Shown here piece after piece: positions 8,231 to 14,939 of a stretch of 21,729 nucleotides of DNA (positions are counted from its first letter, which is position 1; each line of letters begins with the position of its first letter). The stretch spans positions 691 through 22,419 of the forward strand of contig DQDL01000025.1 of assembly GCA_003533405.1 (NCBI GenBank). Direction: 5' to 3'. Under the pieces are notes generated by a model, which saw only the letters and a program-made list of their open reading frames with translations, made no database searches and had not been told where the DNA came from. This DNA is from Clostridiales bacterium. GTDB lineage: Bacteria > Bacillota > Clostridia > Oscillospirales > Oscillospiraceae. A program made the position numbers and the translations under genes.

Positions 8231-8345
8231 CTCTGTCCTTTGGCCTGAGAGATTCGGCTTTCGCCTTACACCTTCGGCACCCTTTCGGGATTCTCCAGAG
8301 CTTCCTCCGCCCCCAGTCTCCTAAGATTCTTGGGGTTTCACGGGA
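8231..8345 (-). ncRNA. Glycine riboswitch (single aptamer with 5' hairpin)
   Basis: On the minus strand the aptamer carries the conserved blocks in order: GCTCTGGAGA, a CCCGAAAGGG arm, GCCGAAGG, GGCGAAAGCC, then CTCTCAGGCCAAAGGACAGAG. The first CTCTG pairs with the last CAGAG to close P1. Upstream is a hairpin with CCCC/GGGG arms (about 8313-8337) where a second aptamer would be expected, so it looks like a singlet with a 5' ghost aptamer. It sits 90 bases upstream of agcS with a terminator between. I infer an OFF switch: glycine would stop synthesis of its own importer. Confidence 0.92.
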
Positions 8346-8357
8346 ATTGATGAAAAT

Positions 8358-8386
8358 AATCTAGCATATATATATACGCATGTCAA
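8358..8386 (-). promoter_or_regulatory. SigA-type promoter of the glycine riboswitch-agcS unit
   Basis: Minus strand TTGACA, 17 bases, TAGATT, with TG one base before the -10 (extended -10). -10 at 8358-8363, -35 at 8381-8386. Transcription would start near 8351, a few bases before the riboswitch. Confidence 0.8.
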
Positions 8387-8428
8387 TAGTTTTTTATTGT
8401 TAAATCCAAGATTATTGTTAATAGTTAT

Positions 8429-8455
8429 TTAACACAATTACGGGCTGGTTATACT
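8429..8455 (+). promoter_or_regulatory. Probable promoter of the DUF1002 gene
   Basis: TATACT at 8450-8455, with TTAACA at 8429-8434 only 15 bases upstream. The -10 is good but the spacing is short, so the -35 is uncertain. It is divergent from the agcS promoter. Confidence 0.4.
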
Positions 8456-8492
8456 AAAATCGTCATACCCCCAGTGAAAGGAAAATGATTTC

Positions 8493-9362
8493 ATGAAAAA
8501 GATCACAGCTTTGCTTCTCGCCCTTATGCTTCTAGGCAGCAGCGTCTGCCATGCCGACAACATATCCGACAGCCGCACGGTCATAGGCGCAGATCTCGAC
8601 GGCAACGAGATAGCGTCCGTGTACAAGTCCTTCGGCATCGAGCGAGGCGATGTAAAGGAGCTTACCGTTACAAACGCAGACGAGCGCAAGTACCTTGAAG
8701 GTCAGGTCGACGAGAGTCTCATCGGCACAAGGTCGATATCCTGCATCTACATTGAGGCAGCCGGCAGCGGCGAGGGGCTTGATGTTTCGGTCGACAACAT
8801 TACATGGTGCACCGCCGATATGTACATGAATGCCATGGTCACCGCCGGCATCACCGATGCCGATGTAAAAATCGTTGCACCCTACAAGGTCTCCGGCACG
8901 GCTGCCCTCACCGGCATATACATGGCTTATGAGGACATTACCGGCAAGAAGCTTGACGAGGACGCAAAGCTTATCGGCACCAAGGAGCTCACCATTACCG
9001 CCGAGCTTGCAGACGAGATAGGCAGCGCAGACTCCACCGCCATCGTCAATGAGCTCAAGCTCATCCTCGACCAGACCAAGGATATGACCGATGACGAGCT
9101 GCGTGAGCAGATAAAGCAGATCGCCGAAAAGTATGAGGTCACGCTCAATGATTCGCAGATAGACCAGCTAATAAGCCTCTGCCGCTCGCTTGAAAAGCTT
9201 GATGTCTCCGCCCTCAAGGAGAAGGTCGAGCAGGTGCAGCAGTACATTAAGAACATTGCCGATGCCAAGGGCTCGGTCGAAAACTTTCTGTCCCAAGCCG
9301 CCGACACCGTCACCGAGTTTGTAAACAAGGTCATCGACTTCTTCAAAAATCTGTTTGGCTGA
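8493..9362 (+). CDS. Secreted DUF1002 (YpuA-like) protein
   Basis: 289 residues with an AAAGGA ribosome site upstream of the ATG. It begins with a signal peptide (MKKITALLLALMLLGSSVCHA, cleavage before DNISDS). The body has the DUF1002 pattern: VIGADLDGNEIASVYKSFGI, LTVTNADERKYLEGQVDESLIGTRSISCIYIE and a KIVAPYKVSGTAALTGIYMAYE segment. The last 140 residues are mostly charged helix, with a short amphipathic end (VIDFFKNLFG) that might touch the membrane. The family is exported in Firmicutes and its role is not known to me. It stands alone, with its own promoter and a terminator shared with rsmG. ATA and CTT codons are common, unlike the first 5.4 kb. Confidence 0.87.
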   Translation: MKKITALLLALMLLGSSVCHADNISDSRTVIGADLDGNEIASVYKSFGIERGDVKELTVTNADERKYLEGQVDESLIGTRSISCIYIEAAGSGEGLDVSVDNITWCTADMYMNAMVTAGITDADVKIVAPYKVSGTAALTGIYMAYEDITGKKLDEDAKLIGTKELTITAELADEIGSADSTAIVNELKLILDQTKDMTDDELREQIKQIAEKYEVTLNDSQIDQLISLCRSLEKLDVSALKEKVEQVQQYIKNIADAKGSVENFLSQAADTVTEFVNKVIDFFKNLFG

Positions 9363-9373
9363 TAACCAAAACT

Positions 9374-9408
9374 TAAGCCGCCTGTGAAACCACGGGCGGC
9401 TTATTTTT
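9374..9408. terminator. Terminator between the DUF1002 gene and rsmG
   Basis: Arms TAAGCCGCC and GGCGGCTTA (9374-9382, 9395-9403), extended inwards by TGTG/CACG around loop AAAC, then five T on the plus strand. It overlaps the rsmG stop region; on the minus strand its T-run is poor. Confidence 0.85.
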
Positions 9409-10108
9409 ACAGCGGCTGCTTTTTTATCTGCGCCCATTTGCGGGGGTACTTGGGATGCGTGGGCTTGAGCTTGCGTATCACAACGGCGGTGTGGGTAATG
9501 TCCGTTCTGGGGATGGTGTAGGCGTCGGTACTCTCAACCTTAGCGCCGAGGAGGTGCAGTGCGTTTTCGGCCTCTGTGAGCTCCTGTGAGCAATCCGGGC
9601 CCTTCATGGCTATAAACACACCTCCAACCTTCACGAACGGCAGACACAGCTCGCACAGGACATTCAGGCGGGCGACCGCTCTCGAAGTTGCAATGTCAAA
9701 GGCGGCGTAGAGCTCTTTGGGAGCCTCCTCTGCCCTTGCGTGCAGGCAGGTCACATCGTCAAAGCCGAGCTTTTCGCAAGTCTCGGACAGAAACTCAATG
9801 CGCTTATTAAGACTGTCAAGCAGTGTGAGCCTGATGCTCGGCTCGGCGATCTTAAGCGCAAGACCGGGAAAGCCTGCGCCCGTACCGACATCGATGACAG
9901 CCTTATCCGCAAAATCGCAAACGCTCAGCAGAGCTGCGCAATCGAGGAAATGCAGCCGTGCAACATCTTCCCTGCCGCTTATCGCAGTCAGGTTCATGAC
10001 GGCGTTGCGCTCCTCGAGATATTCAAAATATGTGTTGTAGCGTTCAAACGCTTTCCCGTCCGGCTCGATACCGAGCTCGGCAAAGCCGCTGCGCAGTATA
10101 TCTTCCAT
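9407..10108 (-). CDS. rsmG: 16S rRNA (guanine527-N7)-methyltransferase RsmG
   Basis: Methylates G527 of 16S rRNA using SAM. The protein has 233 residues, the family's usual size, from the ATG at 10106-10108 (MEDILRSGFAELG), chosen for GAGG 6 bases upstream. The SAM-binding loop VIDVGTGAGFPGLALKI is clear, with NLTAISGREDVARLHFLDC before it and ATSRAVARLNVLCELCLPFVKVGGVFIAMKG after. The C-terminus ends in a basic stretch (KLKPTHPKYPRKWAQIKKQPL). In many bacteria rsmG sits with mnmG/mnmE or parAB near the origin; here none of these is in view. A promoter ends exactly at the neighbouring stop codon. Confidence 0.94.
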   Translation of the reverse strand: MEDILRSGFAELGIEPDGKAFERYNTYFEYLEERNAVMNLTAISGREDVARLHFLDCAALLSVCDFADKAVIDVGTGAGFPGLALKIAEPSIRLTLLDSLNKRIEFLSETCEKLGFDDVTCLHARAEEAPKELYAAFDIATSRAVARLNVLCELCLPFVKVGGVFIAMKGPDCSQELTEAENALHLLGAKVESTDAYTIPRTDITHTAVVIRKLKPTHPKYPRKWAQIKKQPL

Positions 10109-10116
10109 AACTGACC

Positions 10117-10157
10117 TCAAAAAGAAAAATGAGCTGTAAATTTTACAGCTCATTTTA
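10117..10157 (-). terminator. Terminator after the SleB-like gene, at the start of the rsmG transcript
   Basis: AAAATGAGCTGT...ACAGCTCATTTT palindrome (about 10126-10156) followed on the minus strand by a T-run broken by one C. Its left part overlaps the -10 of the rsmG promoter. Confidence 0.75.
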
Positions 10158-10180
10158 TCATATTCGTTCGGATTTAGCAA
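10152..10180 (-). promoter_or_regulatory. SigA-type promoter of rsmG
   Basis: Minus strand TTGCTA, 17 bases, TAAAAT (-10 at 10152-10157, -35 at 10175-10180). The -35 touches the stop codon of the upstream gene, and the start point falls within the terminator palindrome. Confidence 0.6.
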
Positions 10181-11026
10181 TCAGAGAAAGAAATTGTGGT
10201 CTGCGATGTTGATGACAAACCTCGTGTTCTGACTTATCCAGTTTGCACCGTAGCGTCCCTGCTGGAAAAACAGAGCCTCGCCGACGGTATTGTAGCCCTC
10301 AAAGACCATCTTTGCGCAGATGGTGCTTATCTCGTACGGGTCAAGGTATATCGCTCCCGACGCAACGGGCGCAAACTGCCCCTGCTGGAAGATGACATCC
10401 TTTACGGTGTTTTTGAACCTGCTGCTTTCAACTCGGTTCATGACAACATTGCCGACACCGATCTGTCCCGCTACGGGCTGGTTTCCCGATTCGTATGTGA
10501 TGATCCTGCTCATCCAGTAGAGATCGTCCTCATCATAGAACTCATCCCCGCTTATAAGCAGAGCCTTGTTTGCCGTGTCAAGATCATACGCTTCAAGCTC
10601 GGCGTCCCAATTTGCATCGAGGGTAAAGATCTTCTCGATAGCATCGATGGGAACTACCGCTGCGCCTCCGATCTCCATATAGCCGTCAGGCAGGTAGAAA
10701 TACCGTCCGTTTGCGCACATGTACTCGTCATCGGTGCAAACGGTGATCTCGATATCTCCGACCTCAACGGTCAGTGTATTTGTCTCATAGTTAAAGTCCG
10801 ACTCGGTATCAAAGCCGAGAACTGCGCCGGTGCACTCAAGCGGCAGATAGGTGGTATCGCCGACGGTGTAGCCCCTGAACGACAGCAGCCCGTCAATGTA
10901 AACAGGCGTCTCGGTATACTCGAGCTCGGTTTCCGCCTCATCCGCGAAAGCATTCACGCAGAAAAAGGCACACAGCAAACAGGCAACGAATACGAGGGTA
11001 ATATTGAATTTGCTGACTTTACTCAT
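10181..11026 (-). CDS. Cell wall hydrolase, SleB type, with copper amine oxidase-like N-domain
   Basis: 281 residues, start at the ATG 11024-11026 with AGGAGC upstream. Order: signal peptide (MSKVSKFNITLVFVACLLCAFFCVNAFA), an N-terminal stretch of the copper-amine-oxidase N-domain kind (about 38-155, with YIDGLLSFRGYTVGDTTYLPLE and AAVVPIDAIEKIF), then the hydrolase domain (about 165-281, DLYWMSRIITYESGNQPVAGQIGVGNVVMNRV and FKNTVKDVIFQQGQFAPV). The Glu in YESGNQ (residue 179) fits the catalytic acid of SleB lytic transglycosylases. SleB opens the spore cortex during germination; here the usual peptidoglycan-binding repeat is replaced by the amine-oxidase-like domain, often found in Clostridia wall proteins. 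A vegetative wall role is equally possible. Confidence 0.85.
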   Translation of the reverse strand: MSKVSKFNITLVFVACLLCAFFCVNAFADEAETELEYTETPVYIDGLLSFRGYTVGDTTYLPLECTGAVLGFDTESDFNYETNTLTVEVGDIEITVCTDDEYMCANGRYFYLPDGYMEIGGAAVVPIDAIEKIFTLDANWDAELEAYDLDTANKALLISGDEFYDEDDLYWMSRIITYESGNQPVAGQIGVGNVVMNRVESSRFKNTVKDVIFQQGQFAPVASGAIYLDPYEISTICAKMVFEGYNTVGEALFFQQGRYGANWISQNTRFVINIADHNFFL

Positions 11027-11133
11027 ATAACGCTCCTGACATAATTTTTGTGTTCGGTGATTTGCCGAACATCAGCCATATAACTCTCTGGCATATAAAT
11101 TATATCGGAACGAACACGGGTGGGTAAATAGTT

Positions 11134-11171
11134 ATATTGCACAAACGGAGCGTGTCGAATTTGTGCAATAT
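11134..11171. repeat. Perfect 12-base inverted repeat
   Basis: ATATTGCACAAA at 11134-11145 and its exact complement TTTGTGCAATAT at 11160-11171, 14 bases apart, with no T-run on either side. It lies about 40-80 bases upstream of the presumed start point of the SleB-like gene. TTGCACAAA recurs at 11250-11258. Confidence 0.85.
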
Positions 11172-11327
11172 CGCTAACGCCATTTGTCAAATCGCAATAT
11201 TTAGGGCTTGTTTTTTGTGCTAAACACTGTATTTTGTGGCTTAGTCATGTTGCACAAAGATAAAAATTCGACAACATTTTATAAAAAAACAGTAAAAATT
11301 ATTACAAATGTTAATCATGTGTATAAC

Positions 11328-11377
11328 ATTATGTAAATCAATTGCGTTATGCGAAATAATTATGTAAACCAAATCGC
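11328..11377 (+). repeat. Two direct repeats of ATTATGTAAA
   Basis: ATTATGTAAATCAATTGCG (11328-11346) and ATTATGTAAACCAAATCGC (11359-11377) begin 31 bases apart, about three helical turns. TTATGTAAAC is found again, inverted, at 11655-11664 on the other side of the TSCPD gene. Confidence 0.6.
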
Positions 11378-11382
11378 ATATT

Positions 11383-11625
11383 TTATATGCATTTTTTCAG
11401 CGCCTGTGCAAGCTGATCAGGGCAGGATGTGGACTTATATCCGCAGTGTATGCCCTCCATTTTGGCTATAGCCTCTTTGACCGGCATCCCCACAAGAAGC
11501 ACTGAAATGCCTTGCAGATTGCCGCTGCAGCCGCCCTTGACCTCCACTTTTTCGATTTTACCGTCCTCGACATCTATCGACATAAGCTGCGAGCAAACGC
11601 CCTTCGGTCTATACTCAATATGCAT
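11383..11625 (-). CDS. TIGR03905-type four-cysteine TSCPD-domain protein
   Basis: 80 residues, GAGGTGG just upstream of the ATG. The sequence contains the family's own signature TSCPD (residues 66-70) and four spaced cysteines, C11, C33, C61 and C68, in the contexts GVCS, GGCSGN, IHCGY and TSCPD. An additional C79 lies at the end. Domains of this kind occur at the C-terminus of adenosylcobalamin-dependent ribonucleotide reductase and as small free-standing proteins, common in anaerobic Firmicutes; their role is unproven. Metal binding by the cysteines is an inference. Its transcription unit appears separate, and I see no clear promoter. Confidence 0.85.
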   Translation of the reverse strand: MHIEYRPKGVCSQLMSIDVEDGKIEKVEVKGGCSGNLQGISVLLVGMPVKEAIAKMEGIHCGYKSTSCPDQLAQALKKCI

Positions 11626-11679
11626 TTTTCCACCTCATTAAATGAATATTTTTAGTTTACATAACAACATTTTCAGTAT

Positions 11680-11764
11680 TTGAAGCGTCCTACAATTTGT
11701 AATATAAGATACCACAACCGACCTGCAAAGTACAGATATATTTTTCGTACGGGGCGAATAAGCT
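11680..11764 (+). promoter_or_regulatory. Candidate promoters upstream of spoIIP
   Basis: Two possibilities. A SigA-like TTGAAG, 17 bases, TATAAG (11680-11708), or a SigE-like pair ATATATT (11736-11742), 14 bases, AATAAGCT (11757-11764), which lies closer to the start codon and fits the known SigE control of spoIIP in Bacillus. Neither is certain. Confidence 0.3.
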
Positions 11765-11785
11765 GTTAACTGCGGAGGTGTTATA

Positions 11786-12745
11786 ATGCGAAAGAATAAA
11801 TCACTCGCAGCCGCCTTTTTGGCGGCTGCCGGGATAATCCTCGGCGCTGCCTGCCTTTACACCGACAGCCCCGAGCTTTTTACCAACACGATATCCATGG
11901 TCACGACCACGCCCGAGGTCAGCGCTCCCGCCGAAACGCCTCCGGTGACCTCGCCGCCCGTGACGGCAAAGCCTACGCCTAAGCCCGGGCCAAGCATTAT
12001 CCCGACGACGATATCCGGCGGACTGGTCATCAAAAACTCAACGGACTACTCCGTTCAGGTCTCGGAGCTGATAAAGCAGGGCAGCCCCGTTAAGCTTCAA
12101 AAGGGCAAGCCGCAGATACTTATTATCCACACCCATTCCAGCGAGGCCTACTCCCCTGCCGGACTTGACAAATATGTCGGCTCCGGCACGAGCCGTACGC
12201 AGGACAACAATTATAATGTAATAAGGATAGGCAACGAGCTTGAGAAGTATTTTAAAAAGTACGGGCTGAATGTTATTCACGACTGCGGGGTGTACGATTA
12301 CCCGAGCTACACGGGGTCATATAACCGAAGCGGTGCTGCAGTGGAAAAGTATCTGAAGGAGTACCCCTCCATCTCCGTTGTCATCGACCTGCACCGGGAT
12401 GCGATAGGCTCGGACGATGTCATTTACAAGACCGTTGCGACCGAAAGCGGCGTGTGTGCATCGCAGCTCATGTTCGTCATGGGCACGGACGAAAGCGGCC
12501 TTGAGTACCCGAACTGGACTAAGAATCTGCGGCTTGCGCTGTATCTGCAGAACGCCGTCTCGGAAAAGTACCCGAGCCTCATGCGGCCGGTGACGCTCGT
12601 GCCGTACCGCTATAATCAGCATCTGAGCACAGGCTCTGTTATTTTGGAGGTCGGCAGCAACGGCAACACCCTGCAGGAAGCGTTGGCGGCAATAAGGCTG
12701 TTCGGCGAAACGGCAGGCCCTGCGCTTGCCGAGCTTGTGGAATAA
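11786..12745 (+). CDS. spoIIP: Stage II sporulation protein P
   Basis: Peptidoglycan amidase/endopeptidase of the engulfment complex (SpoIID-SpoIIM-SpoIIP), acting at the septum during sporulation. 319 residues with GGAGG 7 bases before the ATG. A signal anchor (residues 8-25), a Pro/Thr-rich spacer (about 40-75), then the catalytic domain: QILIIHTHSSEAY (H115, H117, E120), DNNYNVIRIGNELEKYF, VVIDLHRDA and a final TGSVILEVGSNGNTLQEALAAIRLF. The first two blocks carry the likely zinc ligands of the amidase fold. No gpr gene, the common neighbour, is present. The next gene follows after 43 bases that form a hairpin. Confidence 0.93.
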   Translation: MRKNKSLAAAFLAAAGIILGAACLYTDSPELFTNTISMVTTTPEVSAPAETPPVTSPPVTAKPTPKPGPSIIPTTISGGLVIKNSTDYSVQVSELIKQGSPVKLQKGKPQILIIHTHSSEAYSPAGLDKYVGSGTSRTQDNNYNVIRIGNELEKYFKKYGLNVIHDCGVYDYPSYTGSYNRSGAAVEKYLKEYPSISVVIDLHRDAIGSDDVIYKTVATESGVCASQLMFVMGTDESGLEYPNWTKNLRLALYLQNAVSEKYPSLMRPVTLVPYRYNQHLSTGSVILEVGSNGNTLQEALAAIRLFGETAGPALAELVE

Positions 12746-12750
12746 AAATT

Positions 12751-12783
12751 GACCTCCTTGGTGATGATTACATCAAGGAGGTC
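12751..12783 (+). promoter_or_regulatory. Hairpin enclosing the ribosome binding site of the CBS gene
   Basis: GACCTCCTT (12751-12759) pairs with AAGGAGGTC (12775-12783), with GATG/CATC on top around loop ATTA. The right arm contains a full AAGGAGG seven bases before the ATG at 12789. On the plus strand no T-run follows; on the minus strand the same stem is followed by AATTTTT and could stop antisense transcription. Confidence 0.75.
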
Positions 12784-12788
12784 TTGTC

Positions 12789-13217
12789 ATGAAAGTTTTT
12801 GATATCATGAGCGAGCACATCGTCACCGTTGGGCTTTCCGAGCCCGTGACGGCGGCCGCTCGATTATTAAAGCAGCACAACATCGGCGCAGTTCCAGTCT
12901 GTGATGACAGAGGTCAGATAAGGGGCATGATAACCGACCGTGACATCGCCGTCAGATGCGTTGCGACGGGTGTATCTCCCGGCGAGGCAAAGGTGGGTGA
13001 TATCATGACCCGTGGGGTCATAACCGTAAACGACACGGCATATGTCGGCGAGGCAGCACGGCTCATGGCCGATGCACAGGTGCGGCGTTTGCCGGTGTGT
13101 CGGAACGGGCGGCTCGTGGGCATGCTCTCGCTTGCGGATCTTGCCCGAAACACCGATTGCGACACCGAGGCTGCCGCCGCCCTTGCGGAGATATCCTCAA
13201 ATGTGCGCAGAGTATAA
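12789..13217 (+). CDS. Two-CBS-domain protein
   Basis: 142 residues made almost wholly of a CBS pair (Bateman module). CBS1 covers about 1-60 (MKVFDIMSEHIVTVGLSEPVTAAARLLKQHNIGAVPV, MITDRDIAVRCVATG) and CBS2 about 68-125 (VGDIMTRGVITVNDTAYVGEAARLMADAQVRRLPV, GMLSLADLA). Such stand-alone pairs bind adenine nucleotides or SAM and often work as energy or metabolite sensors; the ligand and partner here are unknown. The TDRDIAVR and SLADLA stretches match the usual ribose-contact region. No promoter was seen, so it may be read from spoIIP, with its ribosome site masked by the hairpin above. Confidence 0.9.
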   Translation: MKVFDIMSEHIVTVGLSEPVTAAARLLKQHNIGAVPVCDDRGQIRGMITDRDIAVRCVATGVSPGEAKVGDIMTRGVITVNDTAYVGEAARLMADAQVRRLPVCRNGRLVGMLSLADLARNTDCDTEAAAALAEISSNVRRV

Positions 13218-13250
13218 AAAACTCGGCAGTCTGTTGACTGCCGAGTTTTT
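13217..13250. terminator. Bidirectional terminator between the CBS gene and the first FN3 gene
   Basis: AAAAACTCGGCAGTC, loop TGTT, GACTGCCGAGTTTTT (arms 13217-13231 and 13236-13250). It has A- and T-runs on both sides, serves both convergent genes, and begins at the CBS stop codon. Confidence 0.92.
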
Positions 13251-13256
13251 AAAAAT

Positions 13257-14765
13257 TCAGTAAGGTAATATCGTGATATACTCTGGAACGGACAGTGCTA
13301 CTCTGTCATTGCCGCAATCCTTGTAAGCCACAACGGCGTACTCTGCGATGTATCTTCCGCCGGCAGAGTACGAGGTGCCTGTTACCTCGTCAACAAGGTA
13401 CATATCGTCGGCGGAGCAGTTAAAGTCGCCCATGTAGATAAGGTAGCCGTCTGCGCCCTTGACTGCATCCCACTTGATAATGTTTTTGGACGAGGTGCTT
13501 GCATCTCTGAGATTCTTTACCGCAGGGATGGTGGTTGCTGCAGTGATGCGGTAGGGTGCGGAGTCTGCGTAGTTGCTCCTGGATGACACGGCAACTATCT
13601 TATAGTAGTAGTAATAGCCTGCCGAAGCGGTCTTATCGGTAAATGTGTTGCTCTTGGTCTCACCGATGAGCTTATAAGTGCCGTTCTGATAGCCGGAGCG
13701 GTAGATCCTATAGCCGGTTGTGCCCTTTCTGAAGCCCCAGTTGAACACTACCTTGCCGTCTGTGTTGTAGCTGGTCTCGCAGTCAAAGATCTGTCCGCAA
13801 TCGCAGGTGCGTGAGACAACAGTGCTGAATGCGGAGTTTCCCTCGGGGAGCACCTTGGAAATTGCCTTTACCTTATAGTAATAGGTGTAACCGGCGTTTG
13901 CGGTGCTGTTGGTGTAGGTCGTGCCGGTCAGGGTGCAGTACAGCTTGTAGGTACCGTTTTTAGTTCCGCTGCGGTAGACCTCATACTTGGCTGCTCCCTC
14001 GACGGGCTTCCATGTAAGTACTACCTTGCCGGTCTCGGCATTGTTGGAGGCCTTGACAACGGGTGCTGCAAGATCGCAGGTACGGGCTGCAACACTGCTG
14101 AATGCAGAGTTAGCGGAAGCTGTTCTCGTTGCAAGAGCCATTAACTTATAGTAATAGGTAACATTGGCCTTGGAGGTCGTATTGGTGTAGCTGGTGGAGG
14201 TGGTGGTATACTGTCTTACATACTCGCCGTCTCTTGCGGTGGCACGGTAGATAGCATACTTCTCTGCGCCGTAGACAGCCTTCCACTTGAGCGTCACCTT
14301 GCCGGTGGAGGCGTTGTTGCCTGCGGTGATAACGGGTGCTGCGCAGTCTGAGCACTGGGTGATGATGGCGCTCGTGACGATCTCGTTGCCGTCAGCGTCA
14401 AGTGCCTTGACTTTGTAGTGATACCAATAGCCTGCATATGCGCTGGTGTTGGTATAGGTGAGCTTAGTCGTGGTGTAGTACAGCTTGTACTCGCCGTCCT
14501 TGGTTCCGCTGCGGTACACCTCGTACTTGGCAGCGCCCTCAACGGCTGCCCAAGTCAGGACGACCTTGCCGCTGGTCGGGTTATTGCTCGCAGTGACCTC
14601 GATGGTGGGTACCTCGGGCTCTACGGGCGGCTCGGGATTTTCGCTGGGCTCGGGGTCGACAATCTCGGTGCCGGGCGTGGTGGTCTCATTGTCTGCAAAT
14701 GCAGCAGGAGCCATCAGCGTCAGTACCATCATGAGTGCCAGCAAAATGCTTAAGAATTTTTTCAT
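13257..14765 (-). CDS. Secreted protein with about five FN3-like repeats (copy 1)
   Basis: 502 residues. A signal peptide ends at AFA (residue 24), followed by a Pro/Glu-rich linker (about 26-54) and roughly five repeats of 85-90 residues (about 55-140, 142-228, 230-320, 321-412, 413-502). Each has the fibronectin type III-like pattern GKVVLTWxxVEGAAKYEVYRSGTKxGxYKLxxTTxxxxYTNxTAxAGYxYYYKVKA. Such domains are adhesive or spacer modules. No enzyme domain, LPXTG or SLH anchor is present, so it is probably released or loosely bound. Boundaries between repeats carry cysteine motifs (CSDC, TCDL, TCDC). A paralogue lies directly upstream. GGAG precedes the ATG at a spacing of 8. Confidence 0.85.
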   Translation of the reverse strand: MKKFLSILLALMMVLTLMAPAAFADNETTTPGTEIVDPEPSENPEPPVEPEVPTIEVTASNNPTSGKVVLTWAAVEGAAKYEVYRSGTKDGEYKLYYTTTKLTYTNTSAYAGYWYHYKVKALDADGNEIVTSAIITQCSDCAAPVITAGNNASTGKVTLKWKAVYGAEKYAIYRATARDGEYVRQYTTTSTSYTNTTSKANVTYYYKLMALATRTASANSAFSSVAARTCDLAAPVVKASNNAETGKVVLTWKPVEGAAKYEVYRSGTKNGTYKLYCTLTGTTYTNSTANAGYTYYYKVKAISKVLPEGNSAFSTVVSRTCDCGQIFDCETSYNTDGKVVFNWGFRKGTTGYRIYRSGYQNGTYKLIGETKSNTFTDKTASAGYYYYYKIVAVSSRSNYADSAPYRITAATTIPAVKNLRDASTSSKNIIKWDAVKGADGYLIYMGDFNCSADDMYLVDEVTGTSYSAGGRYIAEYAVVAYKDCGNDRVALSVPEYITILPY

Positions 14766-14798
14766 GGTTACTCTCCAATCCTAATTTAATACACCCAA

Positions 14799-14827
14799 AT
14801 TATACAATGTACGCTTCGTTCAATCAA
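14799..14827 (-). promoter_or_regulatory. SigA-type promoter of FN3 copy 1
   Basis: Minus strand TTGATT, 17 bases, TATAAT (-10 at 14799-14804, -35 at 14822-14827), about 34 bases before the start codon. Confidence 0.75.
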
Positions 14828-14894
14828 GTCCTTGCCGAATTTTGCAGGTAGAAAAATCGGCGGATTTTTTGTCTATTTTGTACACAACTGCATG

Positions 14895-14929
14895 AAAATG
14901 CCCGATAGCGCAGACAGCGCTGTCGGGCA
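14895..14929 (-). terminator. Terminator after FN3 copy 2
   Basis: Arms TGCCCGATAGCGC (14899-14911) and GCGCTGTCGGGCA (14917-14929) pair over 13 bases with one mismatch or wobble, followed on the minus strand by four T. Confidence 0.8.
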
Positions 14930-14939
14930 AAAGCTTTGC

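Larger units (their letters stand above)
11027..11382. other. AT-rich gene-free stretch with repeats
   Basis: No convincing gene. It holds a candidate -10 (TATAAT on the minus strand, 11099-11104) for the SleB-like gene with no good -35, a small leader hairpin with TGTTCGG/CCGAACA arms near 11050-11070, a perfect 12-base inverted repeat (11134-11171) with an extra half-site at 11250-11258, and two direct copies of ATTATGTAAA (11328 and 11359). Confidence 0.6.

Noticed and set aside
11247..11336. Short plus-strand frame of 29 codons (MLHKDKNSTTF...) in the AT-rich gap
   Set aside because: No ribosome site, biased AT-rich content and no recognisable motif; likely chance.
14852..14872. AAAAATCGGCGGATTTTTT as a plus-strand terminator
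   Set aside because: The stem is mostly A-T pairs and no plus-strand gene ends there; likely just A/T-rich intergenic DNA.
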